Assembly (NCBI RefSeq): GCF_042242105.1
Contig: NC_092026.1
Span: 19,632,691 to 19,696,690 of the forward strand
Direction: 5' to 3'
Source: Pempheris klunzingeri
Lineage: Eukaryota > Chordata > Actinopteri > Acropomatiformes > Pempheridae
DNA length: 64,000 nt
This document shows, piece after piece, positions 52,915-63,700 of the stretch (positions are counted from its first letter, which is position 1; every line of letters starts with the position of its first letter). The notes below the pieces were generated by a model. The model searched no databases. It saw nothing but the letters and a program-made list of their open reading frames with translations, and was not told where the DNA came from. The translations under genes were made by a program, and so were the position numbers.

Positions 52915-52920
52915 AATAAA
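52915..52920 (+). terminator. eif3f polyadenylation signal
   Basis: AATAAA 69 bp after the eif3f stop, followed by the GT-rich GTGTTCACTCGTGTG. Confidence 0.8.
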
Positions 52921-53149
52921 GATGTTAAACAGTCTCACAGTGTTCACTCGTGTGACAAAAATCGTCCTCCTGCAATTTGGTTTTTCACGAATGAATAATT
53001 AAGAGGATATGTTGGTGTCGTAATCTGGCTTTTTGAATAGATATTCCAAATAATTGTTTCAATATCATATAATTAGCTTATTATTGTAATCATTTGGTCG
53101 ATAAATTGTAATAACGTGCTATTTTCAAAGACAATGAAGTAAATTCTCA

Positions 53150-53260
53150 CAGTTAGGAAGCTGGAACCATCAACTGATTCTTAAAACATTTGCTGATTAT
53201 TTTTATTTTGATTGTTTCATCTGTAGTTTATTTGTATTTATCATGTGATGTTTACGGCTC
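53150..53260. repeat. weak copy of the dispersed fish repeat
   Basis: AGCTGGAACCATCAACTGATTCTTAA and GATTATTTTTATTTTGATTG resemble the words of the repeat at 25.8 and 27.1 kb and of the common fish element with ATTGATTAATC ends. Highly diverged. Confidence 0.35.
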
Positions 53261-53540
53261 TCGACATAGAACTAAGGCTATTACACTTGACAGTCCAAAA
53301 CCAACAAGTGCCAAGATTTTAATGTTAAGCCAGTTGCTGTTTTTTTCAATTAATTCTCTGCATAAATATACATTCAAATCAGAAGCAGAAGTTAATCATT
53401 CAAGTTGCATGTGACAGGCCATGCCCGGCCTGAGTTAATGTGAAGCTTAGTGCAAAAAGTGGGCATGAGCGAGTCACACACACCACATACAGCCTGTCAG
53501 GTAGCATATGGCAGTCTACAGTGTCAAGAAAGACTGCTGT

Positions 53541-53546
53541 TTTATT
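53541..53546 (-). terminator. apoo polyadenylation signal
   Basis: Minus-strand AATAAA about 32 bp beyond the TGA stop, so the intronless gene has its own 3' processing signal. Confidence 0.75.
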
Positions 53547-53577
53547 GCTGAGCTGCTGTAGAGGAGCACTTGGATCC

Positions 53578-54177
53578 TCAGGGCTTGGTTCCTGAGTCGG
53601 GGCCTTTTTCAGCTTTGCTTTGGGACTTGAGCATCTTCTCCACGGCGGCGTAGCTCTGCACCAAGCGGTCGTACACGGAGTCTCCGGTTGACTTGGCGAT
53701 GGCCGCCGCCTGCTCCGGGTAGTAGAGGGAGGCGCTCACGGTCACCAGGCCCGTCGGGTAGATCAGCTTTTTAATCCTGGAGCCTCTGGCGAGAAACAGC
53801 CCGAGGACACCGGTGAAGCCGATGACTCCTGCCCGGGGATAGAAGTCCTTCGGCGGGTTCTTCAAGTAGTCATATGTGTCATTCCCAAAGCGGGCGGCGC
53901 TTTGAACTTTGGGTTTAATTTTGCTCAAGGTGTCCTGACACCAACCCGTAAAAGGCTCTACTGACTTCCTGACGGTGGCGACACTCCGCTCCAGTCGACC
54001 TGCCTCAGGCTGCACACACCGGGACGTCTGCGGAGGAGCCCCGTACAGAGACAAGTCGTCCAGGTGAAGCTGCACCGGGGCGACCGCCTCCTTCTCTCCG
54101 TCTCCGGCTGCAGCAAAGACGGTGATCGGCAACAAACTCACAGCTCCCGGCATGGCACTACCTGTCACCTTCAACAT
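53578..54177 (-). CDS. apoo: MICOS complex subunit MIC26 (apolipoprotein O), single exon
   Basis: Inner mitochondrial membrane protein of the MICOS complex, which shapes cristae junctions. The frame from MLKVTGSAMPGAVSLLPITV runs 199 codons to TGA, the usual MIC26 length. Family signatures are DDLSLY, a PYTTWCQ-like segment (PFTGWCQDTLSKIKPKVQS), DTYDYLKNPP, the glycine-rich membrane segment GVIGFTGVLGLFLARGSRIKK and a second hydrophobic segment ending SLYYPEQA. The frame is open 12 codons further upstream (54213), but MLKV aligns with the normal MFKV start. The gene is intronless, whereas mammalian APOO has many exons, so it may be an expressed retrocopy. It lacks internal stops and has a nearby AATAAA. 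APOOL/MIC27 is the alternative but fits less well. Its 5' end faces dnaaf6. Confidence 0.9.
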   Translation of the reverse strand: MLKVTGSAMPGAVSLLPITVFAAAGDGEKEAVAPVQLHLDDLSLYGAPPQTSRCVQPEAGRLERSVATVRKSVEPFTGWCQDTLSKIKPKVQSAARFGNDTYDYLKNPPKDFYPRAGVIGFTGVLGLFLARGSRIKKLIYPTGLVTVSASLYYPEQAAAIAKSTGDSVYDRLVQSYAAVEKMLKSQSKAEKGPDSGTKP

Positions 54178-54943
54178 GATCCCTGCGGGCCATGCATTCA
54201 CTACGGTGTCCACGGAGGGACATAACCACTTCTCGAAGCAGTAATCACACCGTAATAACTCTTCTAGACAGGGTTTATGTATTAGTGATTGTTAATGAAC
54301 TATAGATACACACTGGCTGTTAGGATATTATAGTTCTATCATTATATATGTGTTATTTAATGGTTATTTAATAGCCTCATGGTTACTGTGAGGTACTTCA
54401 GTATTCTGTTTTACACCTCTATACTTTCTCTATCTGACAGTTTATTTGCGGATCACCCTTTTAAACAACAATGCCTTGTTAAAAATTAAAATGAACAAAT
54501 TAAATAAAAATAAATATTTGTTAAGTACAGTGTACAACAGAATGTGAAGCAGTTAAAACGAGCCCCACATCAACTAACAGTTACATATTAATGTATCAGT
54601 AATGATGTTCTGATTGGATATAATAACATTATACACAAACAGGATTTCTACATAAATACACACATTTTGAATTCAGAATTTTTGCTTAATTTGTATATTC
54701 TTTGGAGTGATTTATTATCTGTTGAGTATTAATTTATTACTATGATTACTTTATTTTGAATATGTCCGAGAGGTTTGATTAGCATTTGTGTATGTGTGTA
54801 TGTGTTTTTTTAAATTTTTTTTTAATGTATTTTTCCAGTTAATAAGATCGCTGTGAGTGCTGCGTTCACTTTAAGGGCCTCGGTCTAAAACTGTGTAGTT
54901 TTCGTGTCGTCACACAAATTGGAATTTTCGACAGTTTATTTTG

Positions 54944-54951
54944 TGACGTCA
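54944..54951. promoter_or_regulatory. CRE palindrome
   Basis: TGACGTCA, the full CREB/ATF octamer, about 195 bp before the dnaaf6 ATG. Confidence 0.6.
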
Positions 54952-54983
54952 GAGGTTCCCATGGCAGCCCGGCAGCCGTGGTC

Positions 54984-54997
54984 GTCTCCAGGGCAAC
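54984..54997 (+). promoter_or_regulatory. X-box-like RFX site upstream of dnaaf6
   Basis: GTCTCCAGGGCAAC fits the ciliary X-box pattern GTHNCC-N2-RRNAAC. RFX factors switch on genes for cilia; dnaaf6 is needed for motile cilia, and the site lies about 150 bp before its ATG. Confidence 0.6.
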
Positions 54998-55145
54998 GGA
55001 AAGCGTCAACAACACTGCTCTATACGCTCATTTAGCGATGAACGTAGTTTTTGTTGGAAAGTTTTTTCTTCCTATTTCTACCTGTTAGAAGTTGTAGTTG
55101 TTTTTGAAGGATTAAAAAAAAAAAAAGCAACGTACATTTGTGTGA

Positions 55146-58100
55146 ATGGAGTGTTTTGGCGTTTCATCCGCTCAGAACCTGCAGGCTCTGTCTGCCTTGT
55201 TATCGAGTCAGCAAGAGGATGAGGAGGATGAAGAGAGTAAAGTAAGATATTGTACTTGAAGTGGTGCGATGATCCCTTTTTATGCTGCCCAGATTTTGTC
55301 TGTTCATTTAGTTCACTTGGTACTTATCCCATGGTTAATACTGTCTCAGATATTTAAGGGAAGACACAATAAGTAGCATTAATGCTTTGAAACTCTGGTT
55401 TGCTGTTGTTTAGGTTATATTGTTTCTTGGCACATTTTACTGTGTTTACTGTGTATTGATTATAGGCTTGTATTAACTGCTGACTGGACGCCATTAGTGT
55501 ACATTTGAACTAAAGCTTAAAACTATCTATTGGCTCACAATAACATGAGTTCATCTCAGCAGAATGTGACATCTTTTGCACGGATGGATCCTGGACACAT
55601 CGGCCCCCCGCTCAAAAAAGAAAACAAAGGTAATGCCTTGAATCTCTTACACATAAGCCCCAAAAACAATCTCCTCATCATTATGTTAACTCAAGTGGCC
55701 TGATGATCAAAATTTACATGCGTGTGCATTGCTGTTCATTTAGTGTCAACTGCGTATGTGAAGAAGAGCAGCAAAGATATCTGGAGCGAGGAAGAGGTGG
55801 CTGAGGGCTCGCAGTATGATGATCTCGCTGATCCCCGGCCACAGCCTGAGTAGGACTGCAGGACACAAAGAAACACACATATTAAAAGGGTTCACAGATG
55901 TATAATGGGGTCACACGCTGGTAAAAGCAGTCATCTGCCCATTAGTGCTTTTTTGTTCACCCATCCTCCCTCTGAGATCGCACCTTCCACTGAGGTCAAA
56001 AAGCCCTCATTTAATCCCTAAAACCAAAAAGGCACACTGCACTATGTAAGGGTTTGACTCACAACTTTATAATTATGAAACTTTGTCCCACTTTTTTCCC
56101 CCCTTTTTTTTTTTTTACAAAAAAAAACACGCCAGGTCTTTAATTATTACAAATCCTTGCCATGGGCCGTGTGCTATAAAGTAATTATAGAAGTACAAGA
56201 GAGAGTGAGACTGCCTGTGGAAAAGTATTTATCACAATTAGATACGACATTTTCCATTCTCCACTGACCTCAGCTGACACTGACTCGGGCCTGCCTCTTT
56301 CTCTCCCCTATTGATTCTGTCTAATGTGATGTCAAATGACTTTAAAGAGATTAATATGTAGTGATTGTGTGTTTTTGTGTGTGCATGAATACGTGTGTGT
56401 GTACAACCTTTGTGTGCAGGTATGAAATAATCCTGAAGCAGAGTGTGGGCACGGAGGATCTGTTCTTGGGCTTAAATGGAAAGGACCCATCCTCCATGTG
56501 CTGTGAAGCCATACTGGTAATTTTTGTACATGCACATGGATGTGATCAGGGACAGCAAGAAACACAAGATAACAGGACTGTCCCATCGCCATGTGTGGAC
56601 TGGTTTCAGAAAACTTTCAATCGATCAGTCAATCTTTGTTTATATAACACCAATTCATATTTATCTCGAGTGACTTTTCACATGGAACAGGTCAAGACCA
56701 TACTCTTTAGAGAAATTCAACAATTTAAGAATCAAGCACTTGGCAAGGAAGAACTCCCCTTTAACACGTAGAAACCGCAGCCATGTACTTCGGCCAGACA
56801 GAAGACAGAGACAGAAAGAGACAAAGGTTTCTGACAGATGCACAGAAACAACTGCGATAGCAATGACAACAACAATAAAAAAATGATAGGAATACGACAA
56901 TTAATGAATAATCTGACTAATAATTGCTAATGACTAATTATAGAAACAGAAGCAGTGGGAGCCACACAGGTTGGCACCAACGATCAATGGAGATTCAAGA
57001 TTTCCCCACATGATAAGCACTTGGAGGCGGTGTCGAGGAAAAACTCCCCTTTAACGGGTAGGAATCTTGACTAGAACCTGGCTCAGAGGTGGACGGCCAT
57101 CTGCAGAGAGAGATGGAGGGACAGAAATGTATAGCAATTATAGTTTATATTAATTATACCAATAACAACTCTAATAATAATAGCATATGACTAATAATGG
57201 GTAATGATTAATAATAATAGAATATGACTAATAATGGATAATCCATCCATCCATCCATTATCTATACCGCTTATCCGTCAGGGTCGCGGGGGAGCTGGAG
57301 CCAATCCCAGCTGACTTCGGGCGAGAGGCAGGGTACACCCTGGACTGGTCGTCAGTCAATCACAGGGCCGACACACAGAGACAAACAACCACTCACGCTC
57401 ACACTCACACCTACGGGCAGTTTTTAGAGTCTAATAATGGATAATGATTAATGATAATAATAGAAGCAGTGGGAGTCATGCAGGCCCACGGCGGCGGGTG
57501 GTCCACGCCATCGATCTATAGAAACTCAACAAAGCTAATAAACATTTTGAAACAATTTGTGGACAGTGTGAAGATGTTAAAGGGCAGAAAACCCAACTTG
57601 AGCAGCACAGACAAGACAGAGAGGGTGTAACTGTTTAGAAAATCAGATCAGAGCTATAATGACTGAATCCAGGAATGAAATTTAATACTTCTACAGCCCT
57701 GGGTATTTCTGAGACTCATTCTATTAGCTGTGAAAAGGCAGTGCAGGCCTATATTAACAGGAGTGAGAAAATTACATGTAAATGAAGATGAAAATATGCA
57801 CAATGTATAATATTAAAGATGTTGTTGATTTTTGCTCTCTTAGGTAAAAATCAAGCTACCAGACACTAAAGCAACAGATGTGGTCCTGGATGTAAAAGAA
57901 AAGTTCCTTGATCTACGGACACCAAAATAGTAAGGGATGCTTTGAAAATGTTCTCTTTCATTTCTAATCCCCTCTAGAGGAGGCAGCAGCAGCTCAGAGC
58001 AAAAGCTCCCGTTTCCCTACATTCGCTTTTAATCAGCTCATGATCTGAGCTTTGATTGCCGTTTCACACCACTCTTAACATCTTCCTCTCTCATATTCAC

Positions 58101-58287
58101 GCCCTCTCCCTCTTTGCTCTCGCCGCCTCTTTAACCTGCCTCGTCTCCTCTCTTCAGTAAACTTGGCCTTCATCTCCCACATCCGGTCCACAGCCGGGGG
58201 GGAAAGGCTCAGTTCTTCAGCGAGAGGGAGGAACTGGAGGTGACCCTACTAGTGAAACGCCCCATGGATTTTATCTACATACAGTAA
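55146..58287 (+). CDS. dnaaf6: dynein axonemal assembly factor 6 (PIH1D3), six exons
   Basis: Cytoplasmic HSP90 co-chaperone of the R2TP-like class that preassembles axonemal dynein arms. Exons are 55146-55241, 55563-55629, 55744-55849, 56420-56516, 57844-57929 and 58158-58287; phases 0,1,2,0,2 agree and all junctions are GT-AG, giving 193 aa. The amino end (LQALSALLSSQQEDEEDEE) and the motifs MDPGHIGPP, DIWSEEEVAEGSQYDD, ILKQSVGTEDLFLGL, DVKEKFLDLRTPK and EELEVTLLVKR follow vertebrate DNAAF6 along its length, including the PIH/CS-like carboxy half. Stop codons occur straight after two exon ends (TAG across the exon 3 and exon 5 donors), so faulty splicing there ends translation at once. Exon 2 has tandem AG acceptors. 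Intron 4 is filled with repeats. Confidence 0.95.
56630..57228 (+). repeat. interspersed fish repeat in dnaaf6 intron 4
   Basis: Starts AATCTTTGTTTATATAACAC and contains ACTCTTTAGAGAAATTCAAC, GGCAAGGAAGAACTCCCCTT and, 280 bp later, GAGGAAAAACTCCCCTTTAA with a matching GGCCATCTGCAGAGAG. These are words I recall from a very common percomorph repeat family. Here the middle motif occurs twice, suggesting an internal duplication or two tandem copies. The TAATAATGG-rich end continues beyond the nested insert at 57243-57430. Confidence 0.6.
57228..57242. repeat. left target-site duplication of the nested retroposon
   Basis: CTAATAATGGATAAT, identical to 57431-57445. Confidence 0.75.
57243..57430 (-). 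mobile_element. 5'-truncated L2/SINE-like retroposon nested in an older repeat
   Basis: On the minus strand it ends in a short ATGG tail (three to four units) preceded by GCGACCCTGACGGATAAGCG and TCAGCTGGGATTGGCTCCAG, the typical 3' end of an abundant fish non-LTR element. It is 188 bp long, non-coding, and flanked by perfect 15 bp direct repeats, as expected for target-primed reverse transcription. Whether it is the tail of a LINE or a SINE that borrowed the tail is undecided. Confidence 0.75.
57431..57445. repeat. right target-site duplication of the nested retroposon
   Basis: CTAATAATGGATAAT directly after the insert; the older repeat continues from here to about 57.53 kb. Confidence 0.75.
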
Positions 58288-58353
58288 GAAAGATGCTGAC
58301 AAGAGCCAGCTAATATTAAAAAAAAACACAGAGGACATCTGAAACAGAGGAGA

Positions 58354-58354
<1 letters not shown>

Positions 58355-58385
<31 letters not shown>
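58355..58385. repeat. (CA)n microsatellite downstream of dnaaf6
   Basis: About 31 bp of CA in the predicted 3'UTR. Confidence 0.92.
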
Positions 58386-58387
<2 letters not shown>

Positions 58388-58511
58388 AAGGAAAGATTTG
58401 GTTAGAGAGATGATCAGCTAACTCACTACTGTTTGTTTTCTGTAATCTGTTATGTGAATGTTGATTTCAAGCTGTTTTTACATCATTTACAGTATTAGAA
58501 TATGGCTTTCT

Positions 58512-58517
58512 AATAAA
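58512..58517 (+). terminator. candidate dnaaf6 polyadenylation signal
   Basis: AATAAA 225 bp after the stop, followed by TTGTCTTGTTGTGTG, a suitable GT-rich downstream element. Confidence 0.6.
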
Positions 58518-59358
58518 AACATTGTCTTGTTGTGTGATTGCTTTATTACTGAAGGTTGTAGGTGATAAACACAGGTGATCTTTATTCTAAGGAAGGTCTA
58601 ATCATAAGATAAGATAAGGTAAGGTAAGATGAACGATGCTGAACGAGTTATCAGTGACTATAGTCGCTCCGATGCCCACTACATTTGACTCTCAGATTAA
58701 TGGAGTCTCAATAACTTCGGCTGAACTTTGAACTGTATTTTTGCACAGAAGACGGTTGTGGATTTTGTACTTCATCTCCTCTTACATTGTAGTCACACTA
58801 TACACTTAAAAATGTTCCCTCAATGAGCAATTTGAGGGAAGCGTGCTTGCAACATAAAACTGTTCACATACAACACAATCTTTAAGTTAAAAAATAGAAA
58901 AATGTTTACAGATTAAAGATGATGGCAGTGACCAATCCATAGTTGATGAAGAGTGGGCTGGCGACTGCTTTTGAGAAGATATTTTATTCACCTTTATATT
59001 GTTTTAGGCAAGCAACACCCGGACATTAGAGGAAGTACACTTGCAACTGAAACATCACCAATTAAAATCCTAAAACCAGCAGCTAAATCAATGAGTTCTT
59101 CACAATGAGAGAAGAAAAAACTATTAAACTATTGAAGCACCCTTGCAGGTCTGGTTGTTGGCATCATCCAGAAGCACAGTCGACTAAAGTTAAATCCTAA
59201 GGGTTGAACTGAAGGTGTCAAAGTAAGACAGATCATCCAGTTATTAAAGCTGATTTCTCAGGTACATGGACACCTGTGCCGCGCATGGGGAGCATCCCTG
59301 GGTGTGCAGTGCCACACCTCCCAGCATCCTTACCGCAACAGCAGCAGCGGTGGCGTGA
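58518..59358. other. dnaaf6-pip4p1 intergenic region
   Basis: No coding signal. Contains a short AAGATAAGATAAGGTAAGGT pentamer-like tract near 58.60 kb. The last 150 bp become GC-rich toward pip4p1. Confidence 0.6.
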
Positions 59359-59366
59359 TCATGTGA
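59359..59366. promoter_or_regulatory. M-box/E-box in the pip4p1 promoter
   Basis: TCATGTGA (extended TCATGTGAC), the E-box form bound by MiT/TFE factors, 88 bp before the ATG. Mammalian TMEM55B is reported as a TFEB/TFE3 target. Confidence 0.5.
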
Positions 59367-59453
59367 CGCCTGCATTTCCGACACAACAATACAACAACCG
59401 TATCGGTCTGCGTCCACGCTCCCACTCTCCCCCTCCCACGCCTCGCTCTCGGT

Positions 59454-60776
59454 ATGGCGGACGGCGAGAGATCCCCGTTACTATCAGATCTGGGAGATGG
59501 TGCTCTCGGCAGCGGTAACGGCGGGGTGTCTCCCGGTGCAGCGCCCTACGGTGTGCCCAACAAACCACCGAGTGAGTATCCATGGAGCTCTCTCCTCCAC
59601 CCGACTCCAGCCTGAATTAGCCTAGCTTACATTAGCCTACACTGACTGGGCATTCTGGTTAGCCTGCTAGCTCAGCTGTGAACCAGCCTGTCGTGACTCT
59701 CTCTCTGTGTGTGTGTGTGTGTGTGTGTAGGACATAATGACCGCTTCCTGTGTGTTTCTTTATGTGCATGTCCCAAAGGTGGGGAAATGTGCTGCTTTGC
59801 CATCACGACGTGAGACACACTAAAGGGAATTAGCTTTGTGCTAACCTAGGAACCATTGTAGTAGCTTAGTAGCTAGCTCCACTTAGCACCGGCAAACCAC
59901 CTGCAAAGCTTCAGGTTTGCAGCTCAGTAATATTATGATTAAAATCTATTTTATTTACGTTCACTATCACACACTGGTGCATGCATTTCAACAGCCGAAT
60001 GGTGCTCACTGTACTCGCTAACTTGTTAGCTGTATCGCTTAGCTAGCTAGCATCCGAGGAACACCTGATTTGATTGACGTGAGAGAAAGCCATTACTTTG
60101 GCTGCTGAGGGATGCTGCAAGAGAGAGCTGCGACCAGTCACAGCTCACACAGGGAGGGACTGTGTCTAAGTAGATTAATGGAAAAGGCATGAGACCTGGC
60201 TCCTAATTGTGTTTTGCTCTAGACATTGTTATTTACACTGCTTGCTGGAAATATAGAGTAGTGCTGCATGTTGCATTTGATCTCCATATGAAACTGTCCC
60301 ATTTATTCACTCAAACTTTCTCTCATTTCTCCTCATCTCCCACAAACACTTATTTATGTGTTGAAACTAACTCCACATTCCAGGAGTGTTTTTCCTTTTA
60401 AGCTCCTTTCAGCTGAACTCGAGACCAAATCTGATTATCGTGTTAATCGTAACATAAGAGGTTACTTGTTGTGGGAACTTTTTTTTTCTCAGTTCCCTGC
60501 ATAACTCTTGTGACTCTTGTGCCCGTCGTACTACTGTTGCATTCATCGTTCTTTTCCCCTCCTTGTCTCGCTCCCTCTGCAGACTTCCCTCCATTCCCCA
60601 GCCCCACTCAGCCCTCGGTGCTCCTAGGGGAGGACCCTCCGCCCTACTCCCCTCTCACCTCCCCGGAGAGTGGCAGCGCCCCTGTTATCAGCTGCAGGGT
60701 GTGTCAGAGCCTGATCTCCGTGGAGGGCAAGATCCACCAGCACGTGGTGAAGTGCGGAGTTTGCAATGAAGCTACG
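59454..60776 (+). CDS. pip4p1: type 1 PtdIns-4,5-P2 4-phosphatase (TMEM55B), first two coding exons only
   Basis: Late endosome/lysosome membrane protein assigned a PtdIns(4,5)P2 4-phosphatase activity and known to recruit JIP4 for lysosome transport. Exon 1 (59454-59571) encodes [14 protein letters not shown], whose ERSPLL fits an acidic dileucine lysosomal sorting signal. Exon 2 (60583-60776) encodes a proline-rich FPPFPSP segment, [19 protein letters not shown] and the cysteine-rich start [20 protein letters not shown] then CGVCNEAT. The FPPFP and [14 protein letters not shown] words point to PIP4P1 rather than PIP4P2. Junctions are CCGA|gtgagt, ctgcag|AC and ACG|gtaggt, phases 1 and 0. 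Only 104 of about 280 residues are here; the catalytic Cys-X5-Arg region and the two membrane helices must lie beyond the window, since I found no continuing exon up to 64,000. Confidence 0.9.
59707..59728. repeat. (GT)n microsatellite in pip4p1 intron 1
   Basis: About 22 bp of uninterrupted GT ending in GTAG. Confidence 0.9.
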
Positions 60777-63700
60777 GTAGGTTTCTGGAGGAATCTGTAC
60801 AGCCAACATGTAACGCACACGTCTGTATATATACTGTATGAAGTTGCAAGACACACATGCAACAGTATTTGACCAGTATCTCCCAGTGCAGTGCACATTC
60901 GGGGCATGCCTGTTCAAAGTGTGTCGATTGCTTGGCCCCCAGAAGGGCTGCTTGCTTTCTTGGGTCCTCAGCAATACACCCACAAGTGTGAAGTCAATTG
61001 GATGCACAGTTTGCGATATATGAACACACATCAGTTTACTGCCACTTTAATTCTGGTGTCTCGTAAATCCATGAGGGTTGGGCACATTGTGTGCATGACA
61101 CGAAATTAAACAAACGACCTGAGGTGGAGAGGCCACCATATTGGACAGGTGGTACTTATGGTCGCCATATTGCAGGGGTCACGATCTGCAAAATGCTTTT
61201 TTTTTTTTTAAGGATATCTTAAACCATTCACATCTAAACAGCTTCGGCACAGCACTTCCTGTGGTCCCCTGTCGTACGTTCGCCAAGTGTGTCATAGTAC
61301 AGACAGACAGAGACACATTCCTGTATAGTTAGACACATTCTCTCATGAATTTGTTGTGGTGTCTACTCACATGGGAGTTTTGGTTTTATTTAACTCAGGT
61401 TTTGGGATATCTGCTCCCTTTTTTGGTGCTTAAAGCAATGAAAATTAAAGAGTCTGTTTCCAGAATCAGTGTCCTTATTACTCTGGATAATCCACAGAGC
61501 TCACAGTGAGGTCATTAATAGTCTCTATAATCCCCATGAAAACATTCTTTGGTAGAAAGTATTTCCAATGCAGCTTTTTTGTTGTGAAATTTGTTCAAAA
61601 GGTCATGCAGTTTGTAGAAGTTCCCCTGCCCACTGAATTTGATTTTGAGTAAATCAGCTGGCTAGTGTCATGGCAGGAGACCCAAGGACACGTTCTGTCC
61701 TAACCGCTGTAATTTGGCTCCTCCAAAACCTTGAGTATTTACTGTTTATATCTGGTTGGTTTGATTGGGTGAGTGCGATGTTGTTTGAACTTGTATGTGC
61801 AGCAAACAGTGTCAGTGAGGCGTGTTGTAGCTCCCCTCCCTGATGGGCTTTGCTATTGGATTATGATGTGACCGCTGATCAAATCAGCGGATATATGATA
61901 TTAAAAGTGTTCTGATTTATGAATGTCAGTGGTCGATAGAAAATTGGATATTGATTTACCCATGCCATAAAATTGAAAAATTATTCAGTATGGCAGGTAA
62001 CTGTAATTGAGTTACCTGTGACATGTTTACCAGTGCTGTTTTTTTCCAAATCAAACTGTCTGAAGTCTAAAATCAAAGCACCAGAATTTCTGACCCAGAC
62101 TGAGGGATTGAAGGAGGCAAAATATGGTCCAGATGTTGAGAAACTTAAGCACCAACAACTCTGAAGCATTACGTAGGGCCTACCTGGCACCTTGACGGTG
62201 TCTCCATTGTTATTCTCCTGTTGTCATTACACAGATATTACAATTAAACACTGGTACACTGACTGGAGTTTTCCATTTGCTGCCACTTACTAAAGAATTT
62301 GCTGTTACTGGTCAGGTGTGGCAAGACACAAGAAAAAAAAAAAACAGATGCACACTTATTCTTCTGGAAAGTTGAATACACATGAAGGTAAATTTAGTCG
62401 TCAAGTTGAATCATCTCTCTGCGGAAACATTCCCCACATATAGAAAGATCTAAATGACTGAGGCTGTTGGAGCGTCGCTCTGAATATAGCACAACATTTA
62501 ATTTCAGCAGCCATCACTGTCAGATTCACAGGTCGAAGGAGCTCCATGAGTGCGCATCACTAGTTATGCAGATTGGCGAGTAGATGGAGGAGGAAATATG
62601 AAATGTGTCAATTGAGGGAACATATGTGCATCTACAGAAATATATCAAGGATGTGCTAATACAGATTTTCAGTCACAGCCTTGTAAAACATACAGATGAG
62701 GCTGCATTCAGACTGAAATCAGTCTGGATTTGCAAACGTGCACTGTTAGTATTACAGATGGAAGCTGCAACATCCAGACTCAAGTGTTGGTTCAAATCTA
62801 AAGATTTGTACAGGAGGCACAATATCTGTGTGTAATATCTGCGGGACGCCAATTATTATTTAAAGTAAATAAGTTTGATCTTTATTGGTGTTACTGGGGC
62901 ACTCCTGTCTGTGTCAGTCCTCCATTGTTAGCTAAGCTGATAAATGATACTCATTGTGGCATAACAACTTTGTCCAGCTCAGCTTTAATTTAACAGCAGG
63001 GGTCGGATGACAATCAATAGAAGCATTTGCAAGTAAACAATATAAAATGTTACTGTCACAGCTTTTCGGTGCAAAAACGGTCTTTATCTCAATTAATGGT
63101 GAGGCGGAGCAGATCAGTAGCAGTGACATGAGACAAGCTGAAAGCTGGATACAATGATTTTGTTTTTTGACGTCAGATACAAAGTTGCAGGACTTATTTA
63201 ATCACAAAGAACGTCAAACTTTTATATTGTCTTAAAGGTTAGTTTCCTGTAACTGCACATTGTAATTTTTAAATGTATGGATATTGTTATAAAATGGGCT
63301 GAATGATAATAAAAGAATATGTGAGTACATGCAGTTCAACTGCAGCCTCCAAATGACCATACAGTTGAATCAACACCCCTCAACAGTATAACATTCATGA
63401 AGGGAGGATTTATTGCAGGACTGCAGCATAAAACTGCATCAAAATGAATATAAATGTTAACACTGACATGTCTTTGTGACAGTCCTGTTTAATAACTAAA
63501 GCTGACGGAAATTAGATAATCCACCATGTAATAATTACTGGTAATATTCATTTTCCCTCCCTATTATTACCTCACTCCCCACTGTGCAGTTACAAAGTTG
63601 ACTTCCATAGCTGTTTAAGTGAAACTGATAATGTAGTGGGAAACTTGCAGGACTCAATCTGATCTGGGTAGTTAGAGTTTAATGATGCAGTTGAGAGAAC

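Larger units (their letters stand above)
54178..55145. promoter_or_regulatory. shared intergenic region of apoo and dnaaf6
   Basis: The two genes are divergent, 968 bp apart from ATG to ATG. The central part is AT-rich; the dnaaf6-proximal 250 bp holds a perfect CRE octamer and an X-box-like RFX site followed by the likely dnaaf6 leader. An A12 run lies at 55115-55126. Confidence 0.6.
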
